From CAVRUD01 sp963849635 (GTDB lineage: Bacteria; Chloroflexota; Chloroflexia; Thermomicrobiales; UBA6265), in NCBI GenBank assembly GCA_963849635.1, contig CAWKIA010000035.1, positions 4,853 to 68,852 of the forward strand: 64,000 bases of DNA. The letters run 5' to 3'. This document shows positions 37,367 to 46,379 of this stretch, piece after piece. The notes beneath the pieces are model-generated. The model did no database searches, was not told the DNA's origin, and was given only the letters and a program-made list of their open reading frames with translations. A program made the translations under genes and the position numbers. How positions within the stretch are numbered: position 1 is the first letter of the stretch; the number at the start of each line of letters is the position of its first letter.

Positions 37367-39378
37367 ATGCCGACCATCTCCGTCGCTGGCGACCTCACCG
37401 TGGATTGGACGATCATCGTTCCGGCCGGCGCCAGCACGCACCTGGCGGCTGCCTTCGCCTGGTCGCGCAGCGCCGATGTCCACATCACCGCTCTCCCCGG
37501 CGGCGCCGCCATGGTCCATGCGCTTCTTGTTGCCGCCGGTCAGCCGGATCAGACCATTAGCGGCCCTACGCTCCCCGAGCGGGCGATGCTCGACCCCGCC
37601 GACGGGAGCATCGCCCGCTCGTTCGCGATCTGGCAACCTCACCCGCGCACCATCGATGGGAGTGAGATTGCCTGGCGGATGGCCCGTTTCCTCGGGCAAC
37701 GCGGGGGTGGCTCAGGCAGCTCCGGACTTTCCGCCGAGCACCTTGCCGCCGATGTCCTCGTCATTGACGATGCCGCTCACGGCTTTCGCGCGATTGCGGG
37801 TCTCGCGGACCTGCTTCACCATCAACACCATCGCCCAAGCGCGTGATCGTCAAGATGGCCGGCACCCTGGGCGAAGGGCCGCTTTGGGAAGATCTTGTCG
37901 CTCACCTGGGCGATCGCATCACGTTCTACTGCGCCGCTGGCGACCTCCGTCGGGAGCACGCCCCCATCGGCCAACCGCTCTCCTGGGAGCTGACCGCCAG
38001 CGAGGTCGTCGAAGCTGTGCGGGCCAGGCATGACCTCCAATCCGTGGCCGAGGTTGTGGTGTCCCTTGGCCACAGCGGCGCCGTGGTCGTGCCGCGGGCC
38101 GGCGCCGCAACGCTGGTTTACGATCCTCGCTACCAGGAGGGCGACTGGGCGGCCCGGCGCCCAGGCTTGCCGACTGGACTCGGTACGTGCCTGACCGCCG
38201 CGCTGGCGCTCGTCGCCGCGCACGATCCCGAGCAGCCCAACAGCGCGGCCGCGGTCAGTGCCGGGTTACTCGCGGCCCGTACCCTCCACGAACGGGGGCT
38301 TGAGGTCCCGCCGCCTGGCTCCCCGGGGGCGCCGGCCCTTCCCCTCGCCGATGTTGCGGCCGCCATGGCCAACACCTCCGACGACACCTTCCACCGGGTC
38401 GAGATTCCGGAGGAACGCACCTGGCGCGTCCTCGCCGCCGTCGCCCCGGCCCCGAACGTCGATCTGGCGACCAGGCTGGCCCTTGAGGGCGACGGCGCGG
38501 CCGTTCGTGGAATCCCGGTCGAGCGCATGGGCACCTGGGCCTCGCTGGACCGGGTCGAGATCGAGAGCATGCGCAGCGTCCGCGGGATCGTGCGCGAATA
38601 TCTCTCCCAGCAGCGGCGAGTCCGCCCCCTCAGCATCGCGGTGTTTGGGCCTCCCGGCTCCGGCAAGAGCTTCGCGATCAAGCAGATGGCGAAGGAGTGG
38701 TCATCTGGTCCCGAGCCGATCGCCACCCTCGAGTTCAACTTGTCTCAATTCTCCAGCCCCGACGATCTCGCGACCGCCCTCCAACGCGTCCGCGACCGGG
38801 CCGTCGAGCAGACCTTGCCGCTGGTGTTTTGGGACGAGTTCGATAGTCGGATCTCCGGCGTCGAACTCGGCTGGCTGGTGCGGTTCCTCGCGCCGATGCA
38901 GGACGGCGTCTTTCTGGAACGTGGCGCAACCCAGCCGGTTGGCCCGGCGATCTTCGTCTTCGCCGGCGGGACTCACGCCACGATGGCAAGCTTTAAGGCC
39001 CGCGCGGTCGAGATCCCCGGCGCGAAGGCCAGCGATTTTCTCAGCCGGCTTCGTGGTTATGTCGACGTGCTTGGCCCCAATCCTTCCGGTCCCGACGACG
39101 ACACGGCTTCGTTGCGTCGGGCAATGCTGCTGCGCACCCTGGTGCGAGGCAAGGCGCCCCAGTTGCTCGACCGCGACCGTCTGGCGATCGACCCTGGCGT
39201 CCTCCGCGCCTTCCTCGGCGTGGGCACCTTCGTCCACGGCGCCCGCTCGATGGAATCGATCATCGACATGAGCGCGCTCGCCGGCCTGCTCCGCTTCGAG
39301 CGCTCCGCCCTACCGGCGCCCCACCAGCTTGGTCTCCACGTCGACCCGGATGAGTTCCTCCGCCTCGTCGCCTCGTAA
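37367..39378 (+). CDS. Ribokinase-fold (PfkB-like) domain fused to AAA+ ATPase; one frameshift
   Basis: ATG 37367, with AGGAG 11 bases before. N-terminal PfkB-like fold: 'PTISVAGDLTVDWTIIVP', 'ALPGGAAMVHALLVAAGQ', 'AADVLVIDDAAHGFRAI', break near 37832, then 'KRVIVKMAGTLGEGPLW', 'AEVVVSLGHSGAVVVPRAG'. At the place of the kinase signature DTxGAGD it reads 'LPTGLGTCLTAAL': the anion-hole glycines remain but the catalytic Asp is Thr, so kinase activity is unlikely. After a linker comes an AAA+ ATPase: Walker A 'IAVFGPPGSGKSFAIKQM', Walker B 'LPLVFWDEFDS', sensor-like 'PAIFVFAGGTHA', and a lid helical region. About 670 residues. Probably a sugar/nucleoside-sensing ATPase working with the divergent SLOG protein (inference). 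Confidence 0.75.
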
Positions 39379-39449
39379 ACTGCCGTTGTCCGACTGGCAG
39401 GCAACCTGCGGCATCGGTAATCTGATACATCTTCGAGGAGGCACGCGAC

Positions 39450-39884
39450 ATGGCGACAAAGCGCTCCGGTGCGCACATTTTGGTCCTCAACGACGTCGCG
39501 GAGATCCTGGATCTGTTCGAAGCGATCCTAAGCGAAGAGGGCTACCGGGTGAGCCGCGGCACGATGACGCCCAGTGAATTGGGGCGAACGTTCCAACACG
39601 TCAAGGACGTGCAGCCCGACCTGCTGATTGCGGACTTCCTGTTTGGCCACGATCCCCTGGGGTGGCAGTTGGTCCAGATGCTGCGGATGGACGCCACCAC
39701 CGCTGCGCTGCCGGTCGTCGTCTGCTCGGCCGCCGCGAAACAGATCGAAGAGCTCAGCGCCCATCTGGACCAGATGGGCATTGGCGTGGTGCTCAAGCCA
39801 TTCGACATCGACACCCTCCTCGCGGAGGTGCGCCGAATCCTCACCCGGGCCAACGCTCCCGACCCCGAAGCACCGAATGCCTAG
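39450..39884 (+). CDS. Single-domain response regulator-like protein
   Basis: 144 residues; ATG 39450 after GAGGAGG. Receiver order: 'AHILVLNDVAEILDLFEAIL' (one acidic residue, LND, instead of the usual pair), 'QPDLLIADFLFGHDPLGWQL' (phospho-acceptor Asp in IADF), 'ALPVVVCSAAAKQIEEL' (Ser/Ala at the switch) and 'GIGVVLKPFDIDTLLAEV' (conserved Lys). No output domain. It lies 71 bases after the ribokinase/AAA+ gene in the same direction and may be co-transcribed with it. Confidence 0.85.
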   Translation: MATKRSGAHILVLNDVAEILDLFEAILSEEGYRVSRGTMTPSELGRTFQHVKDVQPDLLIADFLFGHDPLGWQLVQMLRMDATTAALPVVVCSAAAKQIEELSAHLDQMGIGVVLKPFDIDTLLAEVRRILTRANAPDPEAPNA

Positions 39885-39958
39885 CACCCCGAGACTTCTC
39901 TTCTCCCGGGGCCGTTCGGTGGCAGGAATCCGGCCATAGACCCTCAATCGCGAACAAT

Positions 39959-39985
39959 GAAAAAGCCCCACGAACGCCCGCGGGG
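39959..39985 (-). terminator. Hairpin with U tract on the minus strand
   Basis: On the minus strand ccccgcg pairs with cgtgggg (one G-U), followed by ctttttc. It would stop minus-strand transcripts, yet the nearest minus gene ends 800 bases away; on the plus strand it can act after the response-regulator gene. Confidence 0.4.
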
Positions 39986-40087
39986 TTGGCGAACTCAATG
40001 CCTATCGTTCGGACTATCGGTGCCGGGTATGGGATTCCGTAGATCCCCTGACACCTTGTGCCGTCGCCTGCCAGGTTTTCCCGGAAT

Positions 40088-40687
40088 GGCGCGGAACTTG
40101 AAAGGAGCACATGCTCGTAAGGGAGTTCGGTCCGTGGCGAGCGAAGAGGCTCCGCGCCTGATCGATCTATCGCCGACAACGATAGCGTTTGAGGGCGGCT
40201 TACTGCTGCGTATGGGGGCCGGCGAGTTCGTCGACAAGTACCCGCACGTCTCGATCTTGTTCCTCCGCCAGGCATGCTTGGAACTGGTGGCCGAGGAAGC
40301 GTGGGTCCGGGGCGTACGTTGAGCCGTACTGGGATTCACAAGACCGCCGCGTCGGGAGGGGTCAAGGGCGACGACCTTTATCTCGATGCCGCTGCGGCGT
40401 TGGCGTTTGCCCGGACTCTGGCGGCGAGGTCTGGCGATCCGTTGACCGCCACGCCGCTGGACGCCCCGCCGGCGTTGTGGCCGGACTTCTGTGGCGATTG
40501 GCGACTGGGCACCCTCCGCGAGATCCTCTTCCACGTGATGACGGAGATCGCCTGTCACGCCGGCGACCTCGACGCCGTCCGTGAGCTGATCACGGCCGGC
40601 AGTGGCTCGTCCTGGACTGACGCTCGCGCCGGCGAATCCCTTGCCCGAGCCCTACGATGGCGCGATGGAGATCCCGGTGCATCTTGA
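40088..40687 (+). pseudogene. Disrupted DinB/DUF664-like gene
   Basis: Two plus-strand pieces in different frames. The C-terminal piece (about 40352-40687) reads 'DAAAALAFARTLAARSG' and 'WRLGTLREILFHVMTEIACH', then 'AGDLDAVRELI', the last helix pair of DinB-superfamily (DUF664-type) proteins with His residues of the metal site. The N-terminal piece (to 40322, 'LSPTTIAFEGGLLLRMGAGE') does not match the usual first helix, so this is more than a simple one-base shift. Either a decayed gene or a mis-joined one. Confidence 0.4.
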
Positions 40688-40793
40688 CGCAGCCTGCCCG
40701 GTCTTGATCATGACACCGCGCGTGAGAATCGCAGCTTACCCGACCGGTAAGAATGTGTGCCCGCGCCTGAAGGGGCGGGATCTCGACGGTGTC

Positions 40794-42377
40794 TCAGTCC
40801 TCTCCAGTGGCGACGGGTTGACGCGCTAACGTCGCAGTGGGGGGGGCGATCCGCCCGCGTCTCCTGAGCGCGCTACGGAAGTCGAGCACGACGATCGCGA
40901 TGATTGCGCCGGTGACGTCAGAGATGAGGTCATGGATGGTGTCGGCCCCCCCCTGGGATCGGCCGGTGTGGAAGACCACGTCAGCCAGGTATTCGTAGAT
41001 CTCCCAGCCGACTCCACAGACGATCGCGAGGACAAGTGCGGCAACGGCGGGCGGCGGCCAGTTCGAGCCCAAGCGGCCTTGCCGCCAGAGGAGGTCCAAG
41101 ATTTCGTAGCAGATCGCGGCGGCGGCGGCGGTTCCCGCAAAGTGGGTGATCTTGTCGTAGACCGCGAACCGGTCGTACATATGGCCGGCGGTGCCCATGG
41201 TGTCGGCGTACGTGGTGGCGACAACGATCGCCCGGCACTCCCAGGTGAAGATGGCGCCGCGGCGGCGCCAACCTTCGCCCGCGGCGATGACCAGGGTGGT
41301 GACGCCCACCTGGGCGACCTGGTACCCCCAAAAATCGGTCAGATCCGGGTTGACGAGCCGGCCGATCAGGAGCCAGCTGAGCAACCCTGCCAGCGCCATC
41401 GACGCCCAGTGGGCGCGCACGCCGGCAACGACCCATTCGAGCTCAGGGATGCGCCACCGGTAGCGGGACCTGACCGTGATCGCCACAATGGGGAGCAGGC
41501 TGATCGCGGAGCCGATGATCCCGTCGATCCAATAGTGATTGCCGGTCACGATGACGGTGATGCCCATGATCAGGCCAGGAATCACGCCAAGAATCAGGCC
41601 CAGGCGCCCTCTGAGGCTGAGAGCAAGGACAATCCCGGCCAGGACCATCCAGCCGACGTGGTTGCTCGGAACCGCCGCATAGGGGTTGAGGAAGTTGTGG
41701 GAACCGCCCATAAGTTCTTTCGTACCAACCAAGCCGCTGCTGGGGACTAGTCGGGGTGGAGCGACGGGGAAGACGGCAACGATCGCGACGGTGAGGATGC
41801 AGGCGGAGGCCAAACCCGCCTGGAATAGCCGGTAGATCCGGCGATCGTTCAAGTAGAGCCAGAAGAGGACCCCGATCGTCGTGGAGAGGTGGGCAAATGA
41901 GTAGGTGCGATTGAACGCGGTGACAACAAAGTCGCTGCGCAGAGCGAGATCCTGGAGAACGGTTTCACTGGGGAGGCCGAGGCGCTTCTGGAACGTGATG
42001 ATCCATTCGGCGTTGCGAAGCGCGTCGTCGTACGAGCCGACCGTGTGCATCCGGCCGAATTCATACAGGACATACCCGCCTCCGAGAAGGGCGCATTCGG
42101 CGAGCAGCAGACCGGCACTCCGCCAGACTCTCGGACGTGGCCGTGAGCGGCGGGACGCAACGACTGCCAACAGGAGTGCCGCGGGGATGTAGGGATGCGG
42201 CTCAAGCAGCACGAACGAAACGGCGCCAAGAACTGTCGTGACCGTGGCAAACGGAGCCCCGGCCACGTGGTATGCGCTGACCGCGAGGGCAGCGATGATC
42301 CCAATTGTGAGAAACAATTCCCACGCGTGCTGCGGCGGATGGACGTGGACGTGATCGACGATCCGATTGCCTGACAC
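40794..42377 (-). CDS. PAP2/inositol-phosphorylceramide-synthase-like membrane protein fused to a DUF2238/YjdF-like domain
   Basis: 527 residues from GTG 42377, 9 bases after GGAG. The first 12 or so predicted helices include the PAP2-type phosphatase motifs 'AAVPSNHVGWMVLAGIV' (SNH) and 'VTGNHYWIDGIIGSAIS' (H...D), as in Aur1-like lipid phosphatase/transferases facing outside. The C-terminal 190 residues are a different multi-helix module: 'YDKITHFAGTAAAAAICYEI', 'GVGWEIYEYLADVVFHTGRS', 'GADTIHDLISDVTGAIIAIV'. This D..HF / E..E / DT..DL.SD..GA order fits the DUF2238/YjdF family. The fusion implies one pathway, perhaps polar-lipid head-group exchange (inference). The gene converges with the disrupted DinB gene. 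Confidence 0.8.
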   Translation of the reverse strand: MSGNRIVDHVHVHPPQHAWELFLTIGIIAALAVSAYHVAGAPFATVTTVLGAVSFVLLEPHPYIPAALLLAVVASRRSRPRPRVWRSAGLLLAECALLGGGYVLYEFGRMHTVGSYDDALRNAEWIITFQKRLGLPSETVLQDLALRSDFVVTAFNRTYSFAHLSTTIGVLFWLYLNDRRIYRLFQAGLASACILTVAIVAVFPVAPPRLVPSSGLVGTKELMGGSHNFLNPYAAVPSNHVGWMVLAGIVLALSLRGRLGLILGVIPGLIMGITVIVTGNHYWIDGIIGSAISLLPIVAITVRSRYRWRIPELEWVVAGVRAHWASMALAGLLSWLLIGRLVNPDLTDFWGYQVAQVGVTTLVIAAGEGWRRRGAIFTWECRAIVVATTYADTMGTAGHMYDRFAVYDKITHFAGTAAAAAICYEILDLLWRQGRLGSNWPPPAVAALVLAIVCGVGWEIYEYLADVVFHTGRSQGGADTIHDLISDVTGAIIAIVVLDFRSALRRRGRIAPPTATLARQPVATGED

Positions 42378-42719
42378 GTGCGGCTCTCCAGAGGACGATC
42401 CTGCCCAGACGGCAAGGATCGCAATCCACCACCGACAGCGATTAATCGAGATTTTGCATTTGCTACGACTGTAACAGCCGAAAGCGATAAGGGGGAAGCC
42501 TACCCTGCGTTCTACCCTGAAGCATTGGGTGGATCGGACCCGGCCACGCATGAAAGTCTGTTCCAACGTCCAAAGCGCTTCTCAAAGGCAGAATCTTATT
42601 TTACGCTCAGTCAACAATTGAAGCGAACCGAGCTTCTTTTGTTGCGGCAAACGCAAACTGTCAGCCAATAATGACGTCGGTCGGCAAACGAGTGCGGCAC
42701 CGGGACTAGAATTGCCCCT
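42378..42719. other. Lower-GC gene-free stretch
   Basis: 342 bases, visibly less GC-rich than the rest (for example around 42580-42680). It holds the start region of the PAP2 gene and then no coding frame or repeat that I can support. Confidence 0.5.
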
Positions 42720-43012
42720 ATGAGAATCCTATTGGCCGAAGACGAACCCACGCTTCGCGAGTTCATCTCGCGGGGCCTCGATTCACGGCGAACTGGTTCG
42801 CGCTCCTCGAATACTTGTACTTGATGCGCAATAGCGGCAGCGTCGTTAGCAAAGACATGATTGCCGAGCACGTCTGGAACTTGACCTCGAGGCGGAGTCG
42901 AACTTTATCGAGGTTTCTATCTACTCCATTCGAAGGAAGTTCGAGTCCCGATCTGGTCCCTCGCCGATGCGAACAGTCCGGGGCATCGGATACACAATCG
43001 ATGCTTCGCCGG
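42720..43012 (+). pseudogene. OmpR-type response regulator, internally deleted
   Basis: The start is intact: MRILLAEDEPTLREFISRGL, the first strand and helix of a receiver. Within a few codons it jumps to the C-terminal winged helix, 'LEYLYLMRNSGSVVSKDMIA'. After another shift near 42892 it reads 'SNFIEVSIYSIRRKFESRSG' and 'MRTVRGIGYTIDA', ending at a stop at 43012. The phospho-acceptor half of the receiver is missing (about 130 residues), so it cannot be functional even if the shift is an error. Confidence 0.75.
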
Positions 43013-43530
43013 CATCCTAATCTGCGCGTCCGAACGCGCATCGCACTCACGATCTTTGCCCTGTCGACGGGGCTCCTGGTCCTCATGTCGAATACCGTCT
43101 ATCTCGCCTTCGATGAGCAACTCCGCGCAGTTTTGATGACACCCTTGCGCTGCGGGCCGAGGCGAACCTTCAATTCGTCGACAGCACCACATCGCCGCCG
43201 ACGCTCGTCGTCCGTAGCGATCCCGGGAATGAACTGGCAACGGGCAAAGCTGTCTTGCGCCTGTACAACATCGACGGGTCGCTCGTTGCCGAAGCTTTTC
43301 CTGAAACACCCATGGTGCCGATCGACGGCACGGCAATTGAGGAATCCGTCGCCGCCAGCAGCGACATCTATCGCTCTCTCGAGCTCGAGCCGAACGAGGA
43401 ATACCGCGTCGTCGCGTCCCCAGTCGTTCGCGCTGGTGAGATCGTTGCCGTCCTGCTCACCGGGCTCGATCGTTCGCGCATCGACGACCCCTTAGAGATC
43501 CTCCGGTTGATCCTCCGTGAGGAGTTGGAC
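43003..43530 (+). pseudogene. N-terminal fragment of a sensor histidine kinase
   Basis: Follows the regulator remnant by overlap. 'MLRRHPNLRVRTRIALTIFA' with 'LSTGLLVLMSNTVYLAFDEQ' is a first transmembrane helix. After a shift near 43135 the sensor part reads 'LRAEANLQFVDSTTSPP', 'AVLRLYNIDGSLVAEAFPET' and 'YRVVASPVVRAGEIVAVLLT'. The second helix, HAMP, dimerisation and ATPase domains are missing: the sequence changes character after 'LEILRLILREEL'. A truncated relic of the same two-component system. Confidence 0.65.
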
Positions 43531-43833
43531 TCCCCACCTGGAGTGGCTCACCCTCGTGTACGAGTCTCCTGGCACATGTCGGGCTCGTCACGACATGAGC
43601 CGTGGCAAGATTCTCGCGTAGTGCGGAGGCACGGCCCTGCTGCCACGCGTGAATTGGGCCACCGAATACCCTGTGACTGGTCGTACAACGATTGCCCCGC
43701 CGGCCGAATGGTGCGCTTCCGCTCGAAATTTGTTGACGGACGCTACACCGTACACCGATGCTTCGAAACATCGGCTTTGATCAAGGGCAATGGGCAGTCC
43801 GGCCAGATCCAGAGCGTGTGACGGAGGCTGGAC

Positions 43834-44784
43834 ATCGAAAACGCGGTCATTCCCTTAATTGAGCAACACGGTCTACTTGTTGTCGCCGTCATGGTCGCCG
43901 TTGCCGAGCTAGGGCTACCGACCGGCGTCTCCCCAAAGATCGCGCTTCTCCTGGCCGGCAGCATCGCCATCGGATCTCCGGCGACGCTCGTCTTGGCCCT
44001 TCTGCTCGTCACCGGTGCCAATTTGATCGGGGCGACGCTGCTCCACCTCCTCGCTCGCGGCGGAGGGGGGTGGGTCGTGAACCGCGTGCTGGGCTCGCGC
44101 GGTATCCATCCTGAGGGGGTGATGGAGCGGTGGAGAGCCCGATGTGGCGGGCATGACGCGGCCGCAATCTTTCTCGGCCGTATCACCCCCGTAGTTCGCA
44201 TCTACGTCACGCTGGCGAGCGGGCTCATTCGGGTGCGGTGGCGGGACTTTCTTCTCGGCGCCGGCTTGGCTGGGGCTGTCTGGAGCGGACTCCCATTGGT
44301 CCTGGGTTATGTCTTCCGAGATAACGTCGCCGGGCTCGTGCATTCCAAGCTGGCCATGCAGTTGATTGTGCTCGTCTTGCCGCTCATCGGTGTCGTTGCG
44401 GCCGCCGGGTGGTGGGTTGTTCGCGCGGGCTCCCTTGCCGAATCCGTGCGGCGGTGTCAGGTCGTCACGGCCGTCGCCGCTGCCATCGCCACAGCGGCTT
44501 GGGCGGTTAAGGCCGTGCGAGCCAGTGCATGGGCCCACGGACACAACCTCTCAGCTCCAGATCTTCCGGTTCTTCTCTGGTGGCTGAGTGTCCTCGGCGT
44601 TCTCATTGTCTGCACCGTCTTCAGTGCACTGGCCGCCCCTTCCCGCAACGATGTCCGGATGTCCAGGTTCGTCCGGCTCCCCTTTGCAACGAGCAATACC
44701 GCAATGACGCTCGTTTGGGCTGGAGGGCTCGGCGTTGCCGCCGCGATCATGACGGGCATCGAGTTGATGTACCCGGCACTCTGA
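43834..44784 (+). CDS. DedA-family membrane protein; start codon unusual
   Basis: The family N-terminus is readable as IENAVIPLIEQHGLLVVAVM, but no ATG/GTG/TTG precedes it in frame. An ATC at 43834 lies 4-7 bases after CGGAGG, so either ATC is used, the first Met codon is mutated, or ATG 43891 is the start (297 residues). The core matches DedA/SNARE-associated proteins: 'VAELGLPTGVSPKIALLLAG', 'GANLIGATLLHLLARGGG', 'FLGRITPVVRIYVTLASGLI' (the F.GR..P..R motif) and 'RVRWRDFLLGAGLAGAVWSG'. DedA proteins act in lipid-carrier (undecaprenyl phosphate/phospholipid) flipping and membrane homeostasis. A C-terminal extension of about 100 residues adds three more helices. Confidence 0.75.
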   Translation: MENAVIPLIEQHGLLVVAVMVAVAELGLPTGVSPKIALLLAGSIAIGSPATLVLALLLVTGANLIGATLLHLLARGGGGWVVNRVLGSRGIHPEGVMERWRARCGGHDAAAIFLGRITPVVRIYVTLASGLIRVRWRDFLLGAGLAGAVWSGLPLVLGYVFRDNVAGLVHSKLAMQLIVLVLPLIGVVAAAGWWVVRAGSLAESVRRCQVVTAVAAAIATAAWAVKAVRASAWAHGHNLSAPDLPVLLWWLSVLGVLIVCTVFSALAAPSRNDVRMSRFVRLPFATSNTAMTLVWAGGLGVAAAIMTGIELMYPAL

Positions 44785-44933
44785 TCATGCTTTCGACCGA
44801 ATCCCAGCATCATTCAGGACTCGCGAACGTTGAGTAGCGCAAGAGGGGATTAGGACCTGATTGCCAAGCGGCTGATGCCACCGCCGGGGCGACCGAACCC
44901 GCAGGTTAGAGGGATACATCACCTGGGGTAACT

Positions 44934-45690
44934 TCAGACGAAGCCCTTCCAGTGCTGAGAACGGGCCGATTCCACCTGGATCAGCACCGGTCGGCCCACC
45001 CACCGAGAGGCTCTTATAGAGGTTCCTACCCGCCGATGTACTCCGTCGGAGATCTTGTCGATCCAGTCTTGCATTCGCTCGATCGCCGCACCAGGGTCTT
45101 CGCGCCAAGGATGCCGTGGCGAACCGTCCGCCGGCGGGATCGGTGTGAGAGGATCAGAGGCAGGAAACGCCGCCGTCGCCTCGCCACAATCGAAGAGTGC
45201 CAGTCCCTTCCGTGGATAGGCGGTTCCGGAGTCCTGGGTGCCTGCCGTACCCGCGTTCACCAAGATTCGTGGTCCTTGCCACGCGGCAGACGGCACCTCG
45301 ATGCAGGCTGAAACGACCCACTCGCCAATGCTTGAGGAGCCGAACTTTCTCGGGCTGGTCTTGCGGCGCTGGTCATATGCGAGGAGCACGTGCCGAACTG
45401 TGCCTTGCTGGATCATGGCCGCGAAGCGATCCCCGTCCAGGATGGGGTCGTTCCCGCTATATCCACCGATCGCCATGATCGGCTTGTCGGTCTCGAGGAT
45501 CAGCGGGGACGCATTTTGGCATCGAGGGTCGCAAGCAGGATATTCCTCGCCTGCCTGGTGCGATTCCAGATATCCCACCAGAGATCGGTTGACGGCGGCA
45601 GATTGGTTGATGCCGATGACGTCACGGACCGAAGCTACCTGCGGGCCCGCGTCCGGAAACGTTACGTTGCTGATCCCTTGCCAGACCGGG
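44934..45690 (-). pseudogene. C-terminal fragment of a GT39/ArnT-like membrane glycosyltransferase
   Basis: Minus-strand reading from about 45690: 'DAGPQVASVRDVIGINQSAA', 'NRSLVGYLESHQAGEEY', shift near 45535, then 'NASPLILETDKPIMAIGGYS', 'GNDPILDGDRFAAMIQQGTV', 'RHVLLAYD' and 'FGSSSIGEWVVSACIEVPSA'. This is the periplasmic C-terminal domain seen after the membrane part of GT39/PMT-type mannosyltransferases. The whole N-terminal catalytic membrane part is absent; the sequence runs directly into the poly-C stretch. Either a relic or a gene cut by a mis-assembly. Confidence 0.6.
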
Positions 45691-45826
45691 AGCCTACCCC
45701 CTCATCCCCTCCTATCCCAGTCCCCCTACCGCTCCTCACTCCCTCCCTCCGTCCCACCCCCCCCCCCCCCCATCCTCTCCCCCTTCAACCCCCCCCCCCC
45801 CCTCCTCCCCCCCCCCCCGCCGCAAT
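45690..45826. repeat. Low-complexity C-rich stretch
   Basis: Pyrimidine blocks (ccctcctatccc, ctccctccctccg) pass into three long C runs of about 15, 14 and 12 bases within 60 bases. Nothing like it occurs elsewhere in the window. It splits the glycosyltransferase fragment from the integrase tail. Confidence 0.8.
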
Positions 45827-45888
45827 GGCCCCGGCGAGCGTCAACGAGATCGGCCACCCGGCCTGTGGAGTAAGTTGCCGGTCGAGCA

Positions 45889-46056
45889 GGCGAGGAGCGG
45901 CTCGGCCATGCGGACATCGCGATGACGATGCGCTACTCGCACGTCTCGATGGCGATGCTCTCCCGAACAAAGTCGGCGACGGCCGCGAGGCTGCGTCCTA
46001 GTCCCTCGTCACGATTTGAGGCGGCGCCTCTCGCCGTCCGCGTACCTAAAATGTAA
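45889..46056 (+). pseudogene. C-terminal tail of a tyrosine recombinase (integrase)
   Basis: The frame reads RLGHADIAMTMRYSHVSMAM, the last catalytic part of XerC/D/phage-integrase proteins: His of LGHA and the nucleophilic Tyr of MRYSH. It ends at a stop at 46056. The arm-binding and core domains are missing upstream, where the poly-C stretch begins. It lies 62 bases from the 3' end of tRNA-Leu, the usual place of an integrase gene at an island edge. Confidence 0.75.
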
Positions 46057-46117
46057 CAAAGCCCGCCCTGGCCCTTTTAAAACAACCGCGTTATCACAGG
46101 GAAAAGTAAGGCGTCGG

Positions 46118-46201
46118 TGCCGGGTAAGGGACTCGAACCCTTACAGCCTTGCGGCCACCAGCTCCTAAGGCTGGCGTGTCTGCCAATTCCACCAACCCGG
46201 C
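46118..46201 (-). tRNA. trnL: tRNA-Leu (anticodon UAG)
   Basis: 84-base class II tRNA on the minus strand. Acceptor stem gccgggt/acccggc, D arm with ttggcaga, anticodon stem ccagc/gctgg with loop cttagga (anticodon TAG), long variable arm, T arm with gttcgag. CCA is not encoded in full. Its 3' end points toward the integrase remnant. Confidence 0.95.
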
Positions 46202-46379
46202 GTTCTATCCCATGGAAGGATACCCGGCGCTGATCCGGTCTTGCTACCGGAACGTGCGGCGGCTTGGCCCGCGCCTGCCGCGATCGGGCGTGCAACCGTG
46301 CGCGGGCAACGATCCAGGACCGGCTAAGATCGTGACGGTCCGGCGTGTGGCCCGGACCGGGAAAGAGCTGGGAGGGTGG

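Noticed and set aside
42720..42780. Short intact-looking receiver start as a functional small response regulator
   Set aside because: Only about 20 residues remain before the sequence jumps to the winged helix; the phospho-acceptor Asp is missing.
43530..43820. Possible insertion-sequence end after the kinase fragment
   Set aside because: The sequence changes character here, but I found no terminal inverted repeat, target duplication or transposase motif.
45238..45873. Frame encoding Pro-only stretches (a possible Pro-rich protein)
   Set aside because: The Pro runs are just the C runs of the low-complexity tract.
46149..46379. N-terminal extension of the EamA transporter
   Set aside because: The extension would begin inside tRNA-Leu and has no membrane or signal character; ATG 46380 has a good ribosome-binding site.
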